Of a DNA stretch of 64,000 bases, positions 11,157 through 21,459 are shown one piece after another. The DNA comes from Leptasterias polaris (taxonomy: Eukaryota > Echinodermata > Asteroidea > Forcipulatida > Asteriidae). The notes below the pieces were generated by a model. The model was given only the letters and a program-made list of their open reading frames with translations. It was not told the origin of the DNA and did not search any database. Positions within the stretch are counted from its first letter, which is position 1; every line of letters starts with the position of its first letter. The stretch lies in contig JAZGTN010000073.1 of assembly GCA_037783415.1 (NCBI GenBank), positions 2,356,001-2,420,000 on the forward strand. The letters are read 5' to 3'. The translations under genes and the position numbers were made by a program.

Positions 11157-11322
11157 GGCAATAACAGTGTGGGTAGCCGGTCTTCACTGCGTGGTAATGA
11201 CCTTGGTTGGTGGTTGGCCGCTGTTAATGGACCTCGCCTTCGGCTCGGTCCATTAACAGCGGCCAGCCACCACCCCGGTCATTACCACGCATTGAAGACC
11301 GGCTACCCACACTGTTATTCCC
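11157..11322. repeat. 166-bp near-perfect palindrome (foldback element)
   Basis: Left arm starts GGCAATAACAGTGTGGGTAG and the right arm ends with its near-perfect complement, CTACCCACACTGTTATTCCC. The arms meet around a short spacer near 11235-11245 (CGCCTTCGGCTCG). Only a few mismatches occur over about 75 bp per arm. Probably a fold-back MITE; flanks share TAAT, a possible short target duplication. The 161-codon open frame across it is a by-product. Confidence 0.8.
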
Positions 11323-11336
11323 TAATTATTGAACGT

Positions 11337-11915
11337 ATAGATAGGTTGCAATATGACTTAAATCGGCCATCTTTACGGGCAATTTGGAACACACAGTCAT
11401 GCGTTACGCGTGAGAACGGCGTTCAGCACGCGCACATTTCACCAAACTCATTGCAGGATTGGTTAGTGAATGACGCGGCTGCGTTAATAATTAGAGCGCT
11501 TGACGCGCCTGCAAGCCAAAATGCGATTTGCCCGTAAAGATGGCGTCTATACTGGGAACATAGAAATAGAACCCGGAAAACGCTGAGTGCGTCATTGTGC
11601 GTGCGATTTCGTTGTGAGACCATTTTTATGGACGCGCGTACGCCATTTTTTTACGCGTGTATGGCAAAATTAGCATTAAGCCAGTGATAATATTTTGCCA
11701 TACAGTAGACGTCATGAACATTGACCAATGAAAACACGTACATGTAGAAACGGTCTCTGTGCGTTGCCATTTTGTCATACACGCGTGTCACGTGATGATC
11801 ATTTTGCCATACACGCGTGTCGCGTGGTATCGATACGCCGCGTCCACAGACGACACAGAGGACGGTCCAGCTCAGCGTTCTCCGGGTTCTATTTCTATGA
11901 CTGGGAACTATCTAT
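11337..11915 (+). mobile_element. MITE A, copy 2, interrupted
   Basis: Same family as 5071-5298. It begins ATAGATAGGTTGCAATATGA and ends ACTATCTAT. Just before its right end it is split by a 341-bp element (11559-11899). The 8-bp sequence ACTGGGAA is duplicated on either side of that insert, so removing one copy and the insert restores MITE A. Confidence 0.85.
11559..11899. mobile_element. hAT-like MITE inserted in MITE A
   Basis: Terminal inverted repeats CATAGAAATAGAACCCGG at both ends, continuing with few changes to AACGCTGAG. The element is flanked by a perfect 8-bp direct repeat, ACTGGGAA, at 11551-11558 and 11900-11907. An 8-bp duplication and ends starting CA fit the hAT superfamily. 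The interior holds several GCCATACACGCGTGT blocks in both orientations. No transposase. Confidence 0.8.
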
Positions 11916-14082
11916 AGCTTGCGTGACTCCACTCGAACTTCAAAATAATATAGTTAGCTACAATCACACATCTATGTTCGCGTCTGTGGTTACACTGTTC
12001 GCTCCCCCACCGCCGTTGTGTCTGTTTAGGTGGGTGCAACCGCCTCATATTATCCATTTATTATATTATTGCCGCGCCTAATGGTGCAGTGTTTGTTGAA
12101 GAACATAACAGAATTACACTAGAACAATTAGTCGTAAGTACTGTGTCGTACGTGCGCTAACAGCGGTCCTTTTTTAACATGACCACATTTTTAACACTTA
12201 CTCAGAAATACGTTTATACTTGTTCGTAACTGTTTGGTTAGTATAATGCACATGAATGCACCTAATGGGCAATGCTAGATGCAAGTCATCGGTCAAAATA
12301 ATACTTTGATAAGTGGCTGTTCTTATTTGGAGTTTTTACCACTGAAGTTCACTAAGTTATAGTTTATGCCCGACAGCTCAACGCATTTAGAAATTGGTTT
12401 CCCGGAACATCTTGGTTCGAAATTTCATCTGGCAAAGTTGTCATTTCTTTCGAGGTACACAATTTGATTTGTAAACATTGTCTCTTTATTTTACATTGTC
12501 TCTTTATTTTACATTGTAAACAGAAGGTCTGGGCATCTGACCATAAACAAAAAAGGCCCGCCAAACATTGTCAACAGTTGTGTTGTCAATTTGACACGTA
12601 TTTCAATAAACGGCGCCCATTACACGAATTGAAAACCCCGGACTTCTTGTCTCACCAGCCCCAGTATAAACATATTATTCTCGCGTCAAACAATGACAAA
12701 ACATCGGCGGTTAAAAGCAAGACAATCTGGAAGATGATCTCTGAGACGTATTCCTTCGTCAATGGAGGATGACAAGCTAGAGTGCAATTATGTCTTCTGA
12801 AGACAGACATTGTATTTACACAGTCAACCTGCTTGTCTTGATCAATTAAAGGAATTATAGATAACAAGTGTGGGGTTTATATGTCTTTCTAACCGCACGT
12901 CCCCCTTTTTAAAGATTTGCAATATCTATAAAAAGCAGAGGGTAAATATTATGCGCTGTTATGCTTGCATCACCAGGGATTGCCGTGTATCGGATGACCG
13001 TTATGGGAATATAACTGTAAGTGGTTTGATTGTGTGAAGTGAAGATACAAATTGTATTAATTCTCGAAGATCGTATGAGCCGTCTCTGACTGCTGAAAAA
13101 TGGCCAAGTGCATTTCTATTTCTCTTTCTGTGTGGGTACAATAATGGATGAAACTGTGAAACGGCGGATCAATGCGGACAGCTGTACAAGTGGGAATTTG
13201 TTCCTGCGATCCAGGGCTGGACACACAAAAGGGCTTTCACTGACCGCCCGAAAATTAAACAGTCCTTGCTCTAACACCGTAAGCTATTTGTAAATCTTGT
13301 AGTAAAGTAAATTTATTTTTACAGGGCTTGGTCTTTGCTTTTGTATTTTGATAAGATAAAGTCTATGGAATTTACTGACGAAACAGAAAGCTGCCGTCTG
13401 ACGTAGGATTTGAACTGCAAACGAAAGTGTTACAATTGACACCATGGGACATTTCACATACATATACCGGAGGGAGAATCAAAACTAACATATGAGGGTG
13501 TTGAAATAAGACAAAATTAATTGTTTTTACAGGAATATATGTTATTTTAACAACATATGGTGAAAATATTGATTTTTGTTTGGTATCTCTTTTTGGTATC
13601 TCTTTGTAACAACACCAATGGTGTCAGTTTTACACCCAAGTTTTTTGCAGTGTACTCGGTGTTGTCAGATCCAATCCCCCGTAAGCCATTTGCTAGTATA
13701 CAAACTTAGTCCGAAAATGGATACACCCTTGTTACGTCCTCTACCACCACACTGTCCTTTACCTAAGCTTTTAATCCTCAAACCGCCTAACTCATTTCTC
13801 AAACAAGCTCATACAAATAAAATAATGTTAAACTTAGGTTTTTTTGTCGAAATGTTGCACTCTCAACTTCGAAACCATAACGATAAATACATTTTCAAAT
13901 AAGTCCAACCCATTCAACTTTATTTTCGTCAAGGTTTGCAGATTTTACAACGAGCTCTCTACGAATCACAGTAATGTTGAATTATATCATTATAAGATTA
14001 TTTTTTTACAATGGTTTTGTATACGAAAAACATGTTGTGAAATATAAATGGTACTTAAAACACAATAATTTGTAAAAATCTT
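11916..14082. other. No gene seen
   Basis: Unique DNA. A 20-bp unit (TTGTCTCTTTATTTTACA) is duplicated near 12478-12515. A minus-strand B-box-like GTTCAAATCC lies near 13405-13420 without a cloverleaf. Open frames of about 100 codons (12464-12772 and 13576-13902, plus strand) have no recognisable features. Confidence 0.45.
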
Positions 14083-14292
14083 TATGGGTTTTGACTGTTT
14101 TTAAACATTGGTTTTGGACTCTCGAGATCAAAACTAGTTATTTTGCACATTTCTTAAAAAACAATAGCATTTCAAGCACACATATTTCAAGGGAACTTTT
14201 CCCACCATAACCGTCTTTATACCGTTTAAATTATGTGCATGTCTGTGAACATTTACATTTTAAATTTTACCAATGTTGCGCACACCGTCTAA
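14083..14292 (+). mobile_element. PB-A MITE, 3' fragment
   Basis: Matches the right half of the reference copy: ATTTCAAGCA, ATTTCAAGGGAA, CCACCATAACCGTCTTTATA and an end ACCAATGTTGCGCACACC. The left part and the TTAA are missing. Confidence 0.65.
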
Positions 14293-15332
14293 TTGACATT
14301 TAAACAAACCCAGTTGAACACCGCGAAAACTTGAGGGTGAACCAATGCAGTCACACGAACAGTTTTTTTATAATAACATTTCTTATCAACGGAAACAAAG
14401 TCGATGCAACGACTGATAATCAATATCAGTCTACGGCAAGACGTGTTTTGGAACTGAGACTTTGAAAAAGTATCACAATCGCAGTTATGGCATTCTCAAA
14501 CCTACGCACAAGAATTGTATAGAACTGACTCAATTTACTACATTGATTTAATGTTAAGTGGTGAGGTACGCACTGCTTTCTTGTACTCGCCTGCCCGGTA
14601 TAGGCATATGTCGGCATCAATCTAACGACAACCTGACCAAGCATTTCACCAAACAATACGTATATATAAACACGCTTCAATACAGTGACAGATCCTGACA
14701 CTCTCCATGTTTTCCTTTTTAGCACATGGCAACATTAAAGTTCAAGGGCAATAAATCTTGCTTGTTATGAAACAATTATTAATTGGTTTATTCATAACAA
14801 AACATGACAGGCCCGGGGCTGAACTTCAGTTTGCAGCGCATTGACTCATTGTCTGTCCACTTTCTATTTGTGAATTTGTTTGTCCGTTTTTATTTAATTA
14901 TAAACCGAGATAATTTTTTTAATTTTCTCAAATTTAGTTATACCCGAGATGAATCACTGTGGTTGTTTTCATCGGAGAGGCATCCCCCGTGGGTGTTGTG
15001 GCTTTACACACAATTTGTCTTTGTATTTCCCACTTTTTAAGTTAGTAAAAACGGCAGTATCGGAGAGCTATCTATTTGTGCGTATTATGTAAGAGCGTTG
15101 GTGTATAGAGAAATGAAAATAGCAGTCCTTCAAGAAACTTGTAAATGTCTTACACGAGAAGAAAAAAACCCATCTTTCTTCTAAATATCACAATCTGGTT
15201 TGACAGTAAAACCCTGAAATAAATTATCACGCGTGTCTTGTAGGCCGTCTGCACTCTTTCAGAAAACTACAACCATTTGGAGTTATAAGTCAGCAGTGTA
15301 GGTTTCTGACATTATATAATTTAGCTCGTTTT

Positions 15333-15338
15333 ACTCAC
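15333..15338 (-). other. Splice donor of the signal-peptide exon
   Basis: On the minus strand the exon ends in GAG and the intron begins GTGAGT, matching the metazoan donor consensus at every position. Confidence 0.6.
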
Positions 15339-15422
15339 CTCAGCATCCTTGCTAGTTGGTAGTGCCATGCTAAGACCGATCACGGCCAGTAGCAACACCA
15401 CAGAGCGCATCATGAGCCTCAT
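15339..15422 (-). CDS. First coding exon of a putative secreted protein (signal peptide)
   Basis: Read on the minus strand from the ATG at 15422, this 84-nt segment gives 28 residues. They run MRLMMRSVVLLLAVIGLSMA, then LPTSKDAE. The pattern is a basic start, a hydrophobic core of about 14 residues (VVLLLAVIGLSMA) and a likely cleavage near the Ala-Leu junction, as in secretory signal peptides. The frame ends exactly at GAG|GTGAGT, a near-perfect splice donor in phase 0. A TATAAG box lies about 215 bp upstream of the ATG. Secreted proteins and neuropeptide precursors often carry the leader on a short first exon of this kind. I could not identify the next exon in the window: the first candidate acceptor downstream opens a frame that stops within about ten codons. 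The mature product is therefore unknown. Chance is possible, but leader, donor and promoter together make a real exon more likely. Confidence 0.6.
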
Positions 15423-15633
15423 TTTCCCCCGGTACTGTGTCTCGTGTGTTCACTGCAGCAGTCTGTTCAATACTGTACTACTCTCGGTTGCCAAATCGGG
15501 GTAGTGCGATGGGGGGTATGCCTGCGTATTTCTCTACAGTAATCCACTGTCTTTGCCGCTTAAAAAAAAACTTCCCTTCTGGAGGTCTGTCCGAATTGGT
15601 TGTCTTAACTTCTCCAAAATGCACCGCTGACTC

Positions 15634-15820
15634 CCTTATAACGGGTACGGTCTTATGTTAGCCGCAACCAATCCGAAGTGTGACACGGGCACTTCATATG
15701 CATAATGGTGCACCTACCTGCGCACTGGGCCACTGCGCCGCCGCCTCACGAGCGCTGGCTCATCTCGCGGGAGTGGCCTCGCTGTACTTCCGGAAAATGT
15801 GGAGGAATTCCGTGACGTCA
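15634..15820 (-). promoter_or_regulatory. Putative promoter of the secreted-protein gene
   Basis: On the minus strand, going toward the ATG, there is a CRE (TGACGTCA, near 15813-15820), an ATTGG box near 15669 and a TATAAGG at 15634-15640. A start about 25-30 bp beyond the TATA would give a 5' leader of about 185 nt. The region 15660-15850 is richer in CpG than its surroundings. Motif match only; no transcript evidence. Confidence 0.45.
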
Positions 15821-15839
15821 TGCTATCAGGCCCCAACAA

Positions 15840-16370
15840 TTAAAATTGCGGGCCAAGAAAACTAGGCAGCCCGAGCATCGGTCTTTGCGTAGGCCGAAGT
15901 GCCCTTTTACGTTGGTATCGGAATTCAACAGGAAAACATAGCGACCTCAATGTGCTGTCGTTCTTGTTGTTTGTCTGTTAATTCCGCGGAAAGGAGATGG
16001 GAAAATAAATCTGTGGTCTCTAAGGTTCAGATAGCATTTATAATTTTCCTTCACAAGAGCAGCAGTTATTTTTGTAAATATGAGTTGAAAGTACAGAAGT
16101 AATTTGTCAGATTGTGATATTAGATATCATAACAAATTGCTCAGAATATTAATTTGTCGTCTTAAAGAGCTCCACCAAGGTTTTATTTTCTATTATTCAG
16201 CCTTAGGTATGGGATCAAATACTGTGCGTACTAAGAAAGTGGTGGTTCTAACTACCCGACGTTTCGCTTATTTACAGACATGTGGTTGTCTTCAGAAGCA
16301 GTGCATTGTTTTAATTTTTCCGTCGTCTAAACTTTAACCATTTTCAGACATGTTCCGAGTTACTAGTACT
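15840..16370. other. No gene seen; dispersed GTTTCG motif
   Basis: Contains at 16257-16294 a segment whose minus strand reads CTGAAGACAACC, then GCGAAACGTCGG, related to the motifs near 23831 and 23987. Confidence 0.4.
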
Positions 16371-16590
16371 ACACTCTAAAAACTCCCGGGTCAGAACTGA
16401 TCCGGATTCTGGGTCCAAAGAGGTCTGACTCTTTTTTGGGTCAGTAGGCTATTTATCCGGAATCTGAGTCAAATTGACCCCCAAATGAATCAAACTGACG
16501 CAGAACCCTAGTGATTTATTTATTTTTTTCGATTTTTTTTTTAAATACATATATCCAGTTTCAGCGTCAGGCTGACCCAGAAAGTTCCAG
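16371..16590 (+). mobile_element. Family D inverted-repeat element, partial
   Basis: Begins ACACTCTAAAAACTCCCGGG and is rich in GGGTCAG and TGACCC blocks. This is the left end of a family also at 31845, 44867 and 63007, where the right end is the inverted GGAGTTTTTAGAGTGT. Here the right end is lost in an (ATAA)n tract. Confidence 0.6.
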
Positions 16591-16599
16591 CAGAAAAAT

Positions 16600-19440
16600 A
16601 AATACATAATTAAATAAATAAATAAATTTACAACAAATTAATACACTTATTTAATGACTCCTCTCTAATTGTATATAGCCGTTGTGTATAACTCTAGGCA
16701 ACCTACGTTGTATATATCATATTAATTACTTTGTTCCTTTAATTAGTAAATAAGCTTTGGTGTTTTGTTTGTGAAGGATGTGATATTTTTGGAGTGTGAA
16801 ATAACTTCGGAGTCGTATAACTCCAATCGAGAGGGGGGAAAATTGGCCCTTAGGCCTACAGTGTGTGAGGGAATCACATTTTCGGTACATGACTGGGGCG
16901 TACGTATAACAGACACTCGGCTGTACATATACCATTCTCTGCTTTAAAATATCTTGCTGTAAGTTTCTTTGCTGACGTATGTGAAATCATTTTTTCTACC
17001 GCAACGCTCACTAAATGAAGCTGACAAAGATGTCTTTGAATCTATCAGGAAAACAACAATTTTCTCCATATCTCAAACATCCAACCATGTCATTTCCATC
17101 CGCCCACTGCATACTGAATAGGTGAAGCAGACAATCATATAGTACCTGCTACATCCGTAGCCTTGAAAAATAGACCTTGCGGAACAAAATTGACAACGAG
17201 CCGTGTTCTATTTTTTGTCTTCTTTTCTTTTGAAACAAAGGTATACATGCATGTTGTTACCGTTCCACGTTTACTTACGCGTTACCAGTCATAGCTTTGT
17301 CTGACGTTTCATTCGAAACAGCACAAAAAAGTGAAATAAGATCAGGTTTAACAATATTTCTGAGAATTTATAGCATCGATCATCAGACAGTGTGTATTTT
17401 AGTCTCTGTATATAAACGAATACAACAACTAAACCCATCTATCCAATTAGTTATTTGACTTCGGAGGGCACAAATAGATGCAACATCTCTGTATGCATAG
17501 AAAGTCAAAGGGAACAAAACAAAAAGCACACACTCGTCCTCGCCTTCCTCTATCAATTAATGAGCCTCACCATCCCGCCCATTAGTACAGCACTTCCAAC
17601 AAAACACAACCAACGGTGTGAAATTGCCTCCCAATTTACCCGAGAGAACGCACTGCCAATATTTCCCCCGCACGCCACTTCGAGATGTGGGAGGAAGATT
17701 GAATAGCAAACGTACACAGTGGGTTACCATAGAACAAGAGCCAATATTGGCCATGGAATTAGTCGCGGGATGCGACCGCGCTCCCGGTAAAAAATCACCC
17801 CCTTTCCCCTCCACGGTGCGGCCGGTATTTCCAATTTAGTGCGAAATCACCAGGTATCAATCGATTGTATTGTTTATTTTTAATTACTGTGACAGTGGTG
17901 AATACTGGTGTTTCTACGACCCAAGAAAATTGGAATAAATAGAGTACCATTTTCTTATCTTCTATGAAAATAATGTTGTGTCGCAGCAGGAAGTGTGTCT
18001 TTGGCTTGTATTTAAAACGGCGAAGACGTTAGTTGGGGAGAAATTTGTAGGGCAAACTGTACAAGAGGGCTTGAAGATTGCCTGGATGTTTGTGAAGTTT
18101 GATGCGCCACGCCATCTAGCGTTGCTATACATTTAATTCAATTTTATGTTTTGTTGTTTTTATGTTTCTGTAAAAAAAACAAAAGTTGTAGGCAAAATAA
18201 AAAACCACTCAAATAGTAATATTGGGGTTCTATTGGGATTCTCTTAGCTTTTCATGGTCCCTATATCAATAGTTTACCCTTCTGATATCAAATTTTTGTT
18301 AAAGTGCGGGTAGGATGGACTTACTTTGACAATGAAATGATAATGTACTTACTAAGGGTTGATCTACTAGGTAGTTGTGTGGTTATTGACCTAGAAATTA
18401 TATTGGCCTTCTATAACATTTAAATTGACCTATTTAAAACATATAGACTCAAGGCATTATATGGATCTACACATGCATTTATGGACCTTCTGTTAATGCG
18501 TTATGGACATGCTAAGAAATTATATTGACATTATCATTTCCTGTTTTTGATAGTATTTATATGTATAAGCTCCCAATCAATTGCTGGAATAAGGCATATT
18601 GTAGGGACGGTCGTCACAGGGCGGCAAACGACAGCTCTTCTGCTGACAGTGTGTGATATCCTATGTTCTGGGTTCCCGTGAGAGACGCCGAGTCGGTGTC
18701 TTCTTCATCCATAACTCAAGATTTTTAATTGCTTTTATGAACAAGAGACCTGTGAAGTAACGCCACTGTGCCACCTGTACATTATCACGGTAATGAGCAC
18801 ACTAGAAACATTGTGAATCATTGTTAAGGGGGAGGGTAATGCAATACAACTAGGGAAAGAGGTCCTCGGGTCGTAAATAGCGTCCTCTTGAAAATCACTG
18901 TGTCTCCTATGGGTCTTAATCGTGTATTACATGTCTTATACCGGTCCCAAGGGGGGATACATTTCCCATCAGTGTCTTCGACGTAGACTTGGATTGATTC
19001 GAATAATAAATCAACTACTATTGACTCGACCTGAGTCCTGACTTGTACAAATTAATGAAAAATGAAATCTTGACTCAACTTTGTTATTACTTATTGATCG
19101 GTTGAGGCAATTAAATGTTACAAAACAATTAACGTAGAATTAACATAATTCTGTGTGCTATTCCCCCGTGTTAGAGAACGTTTACCTTTACACGTGATAG
19201 CTGAAAAGCACGTTAACCTATTTTGTACTTTCTTCAAATTCAACCTTTGAGAAGACTATGCTCAACAGGATTTTCAAGCAGGATGGGTTTCCCTTCATTT
19301 ATTTTAGTTGTCTGCCTGTTCAAAAAGATTGTTTCTTGTTCCTGACATTTCATTCATTTCACTGGGTCCGTTTGGACGTGTGTCCGTGCTAAAACACAAT
19401 AAAGATCCGAATAGACAACGCAGTGCGCACGCACGGAAGA
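16600..19440. other. No gene seen
   Basis: Unique DNA with a short overlap of small open frames on both strands at 16726-16947 and 17455-17839. None shows a signal peptide, domain motif or splice context. Confidence 0.45.
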
Positions 19441-19467
19441 AACCCCACTGGCAAGCACCCTCTCAGA

Positions 19468-19503
19468 GCCCGGAAGTGACGTAAGTGGCGGAAGTGTCGT
19501 CAC
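19468..19503 (+). promoter_or_regulatory. ETS/CRE promoter element
   Basis: The segment contains CCCGGAAGTGACGTAAGTGG followed by CGGAAGTG and TCGTCACG. Two ETS sites (CCGGAAGT and GCGGAAGT) flank a CRE-like TGACGTAA. This combination is typical of TATA-less housekeeping promoters, often of mitochondrial or translation genes. It lies about 45-75 bp upstream of the ATG at 19545. Confidence 0.55.
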
Positions 19504-19544
19504 GGCATTAAACGCGGGTGTGTTCGGGTCAATTAACTTTACCA

Positions 19545-19748
19545 ATGGCAAACACCCCAAAAGTTGCTTATTTTGTTTTCGGAGGAAAACCTGTATTTGA
19601 TATTTGGGGTAAATTGGTCCCTAATTCAAACTAAACTCTTACTCTCTGTTTTTGGTTTGTTTGTTTGTTTGTTTGTTTTTCAGATAATGACCCTTCAAAG
19701 GAAATGATTCAAAAGGCACAGATTGAGAAAAGTAAACTATCTTCGTAA
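19545..19748 (+). CDS. Putative two-exon micro-gene, 42 codons, function unknown
   Basis: Exon 1 (19545-19608) starts MANTPKVAYFVFGGKPVFDI and ends one base into a codon at TGGG|GTAAAT. A short intron of 75 nt (19609-19683) ends in a long pyrimidine-rich TTTGTTTG tract and CAG. Exon 2 (19684-19748) completes the codon as Asp and continues NDPSKEMIQKAQIEKSKLSS, then TAA. Another good donor (TTG|GTGAGT) follows the stop by 3 nt, suggesting a 3'-untranslated intron. The ETS/CRE promoter lies just upstream. The product would be a small protein with an aromatic N-terminal half and a charged, probably helical C-terminal half. It has no clear membrane segment or signal peptide. I do not recognise the family; small mitochondrial assembly proteins have similar size and promoters, but no homology is claimed. 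Alternative: exon 1 belongs to a longer transcript with other exons. Confidence 0.45.
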
Positions 19749-19759
19749 TTGGTGAGTGT

Positions 19760-21225
19760 GCTAGAAAATCTTAAGAAAGTAGAAAGTATACCTCAGTAAT
19801 AATAACACTAAGACGTAGTGGGTAGTTTCTGATCGGGAAATTTATTTCAGACAAAGTGCATGCGGTTGGTAAACAATATTATGATTCGTCTCAATCCGAA
19901 GGTTCAGTGATTATTATGAAGTTTACATCTCAGTACAAAACCACCAGAGGAAATAATTGTTCTGCCTGGATTACTGTCAAAGTCAAGGAACGAAATAGCA
20001 TTCAAAGACCTCACGGATAGGCGTGGCTTGTCTAAATTGATGTATTCGTGATGTGCCCAATAGGAACACGGCAAAATCCCTGTAGAAAACAGGAACTTTT
20101 TTCTTTCTTTCAGGAAACACAACTTGATTGAAACGTGTGTTTATTGAACAATTTGAGGGTTGGAATCAATTTACCGGGTTTTTTAAAGGCATACCTTCAA
20201 TTCAATTCAATTCAACTCGACATTTAACCTTCCCTTGTTAACGGAATCTTGAGTTCAGTATGTCTCTGTTTGAGTCTATGGCTTCTTTTGAATGCATGGC
20301 TTAAATAAATATAACTATACACACTGTTGATCTATAAAAAATAAAAAACAAAAAATAAAAACCAAACAATGTAGACCTTATGTTTCGACGACGTGACCCC
20401 GCCGCCATCATAGAGGTAAAAACATGACGAAACTTTGTTTTAAAAAACACAGATGGCCCATTAAGCAACCTTCTTTTGACCACTAGCCGAGGGAGACCTA
20501 CTCAAATAATGTTCCGCCCCTGGAAGAGGGTAAGCAGGGCGGGAACTCTAAAACATATATTTTTTTTGTATCTGCCGAACGGAAGTCATACAAAAATAAA
20601 ATAAAAAAATAATAAAATCTTGAAACGAACGTGTAATGGCTCATTTCAATCAGTCGTTTAAATCTTTAATTCAAACATTTCGAACACTTTCAGCATTGAT
20701 TTTTGTGTTTTAAATTATGTAAATATTAAATAAAATCCAAAAACCCACGGCTTCGGAAATTTAGAAAATAAGTTGCAGAGAGGTTGCTGGATATTTTCTT
20801 CTTCACCCATCCCCAAAGATCGTTGTCACCCGAAGCACCGGCTCGATACGCCGACCTGCATGTCAAAATATATTTACTTTCAAATGGAAAGATGACGATT
20901 AGGCTCGTGTGGTGCACAATTCTTGAAAGCTTGAGTGAGTACAAGAGTAGAGATTTAAAGGGCCGATGACAGGAGAATATTTGACATATATTGTATTTGT
21001 CTGTAGATTATGAGAGGTAAAGAGACAGGAATGAACGAAACGTGTGTTTTGGGGTCAAGTGAAGCGCGTAGATTTTAATTCCGTGTCGTTTTTTGGTTTT
21101 TTTTACTTGAGGTTTGTGCAAAATGTTTTGAACACTTTGTGCCAGCACAAATACAAAAACAGCAACAGTATCCAGTGATCAAAACTGTTTAGCAACCATT
21201 ACCCGTACATTCCTTGCTGTTCTTT
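19760..21225. other. No gene seen
   Basis: AT-rich DNA with a (TTCAA)n stretch near 20199-20216. Open frames at 19904-20122 and 20301-20483 (minus) have no recognisable features. Confidence 0.45.
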
Positions 21226-21227
21226 TT

Positions 21228-21455
21228 ATAGATAGTTCCCAGTAGACGCCATCTTTACGGGCAAATCACATTTTGGCTTGCAGGCGCGTCAAGCGCTCAA
21301 ATTATTAACGCAGCCGCGTCATTCACTAACCAATCATGCAATGAGTTTTGTGAAATGTGCGCGTGCTGCACGCCGTTCTCACGCGTAACGCATGACTGTG
21401 TGTTCCAAATTGCCCGTAAAGATGGCCGATTTACGTCATATTGCAACCTATCTAT
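21228..21455 (-). mobile_element. MITE A, copy 3
   Basis: Reverse orientation of the 5071 copy and of similar length, with ATAGATAGTTCCCAGTAGAC at the left and GCAACCTATCTAT at the right. The subterminal inverted pair CATCTTTACGGGCAA / TTGCCCGTAAAGATGG is intact. Confidence 0.85.
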
Positions 21456-21459
21456 ATAT

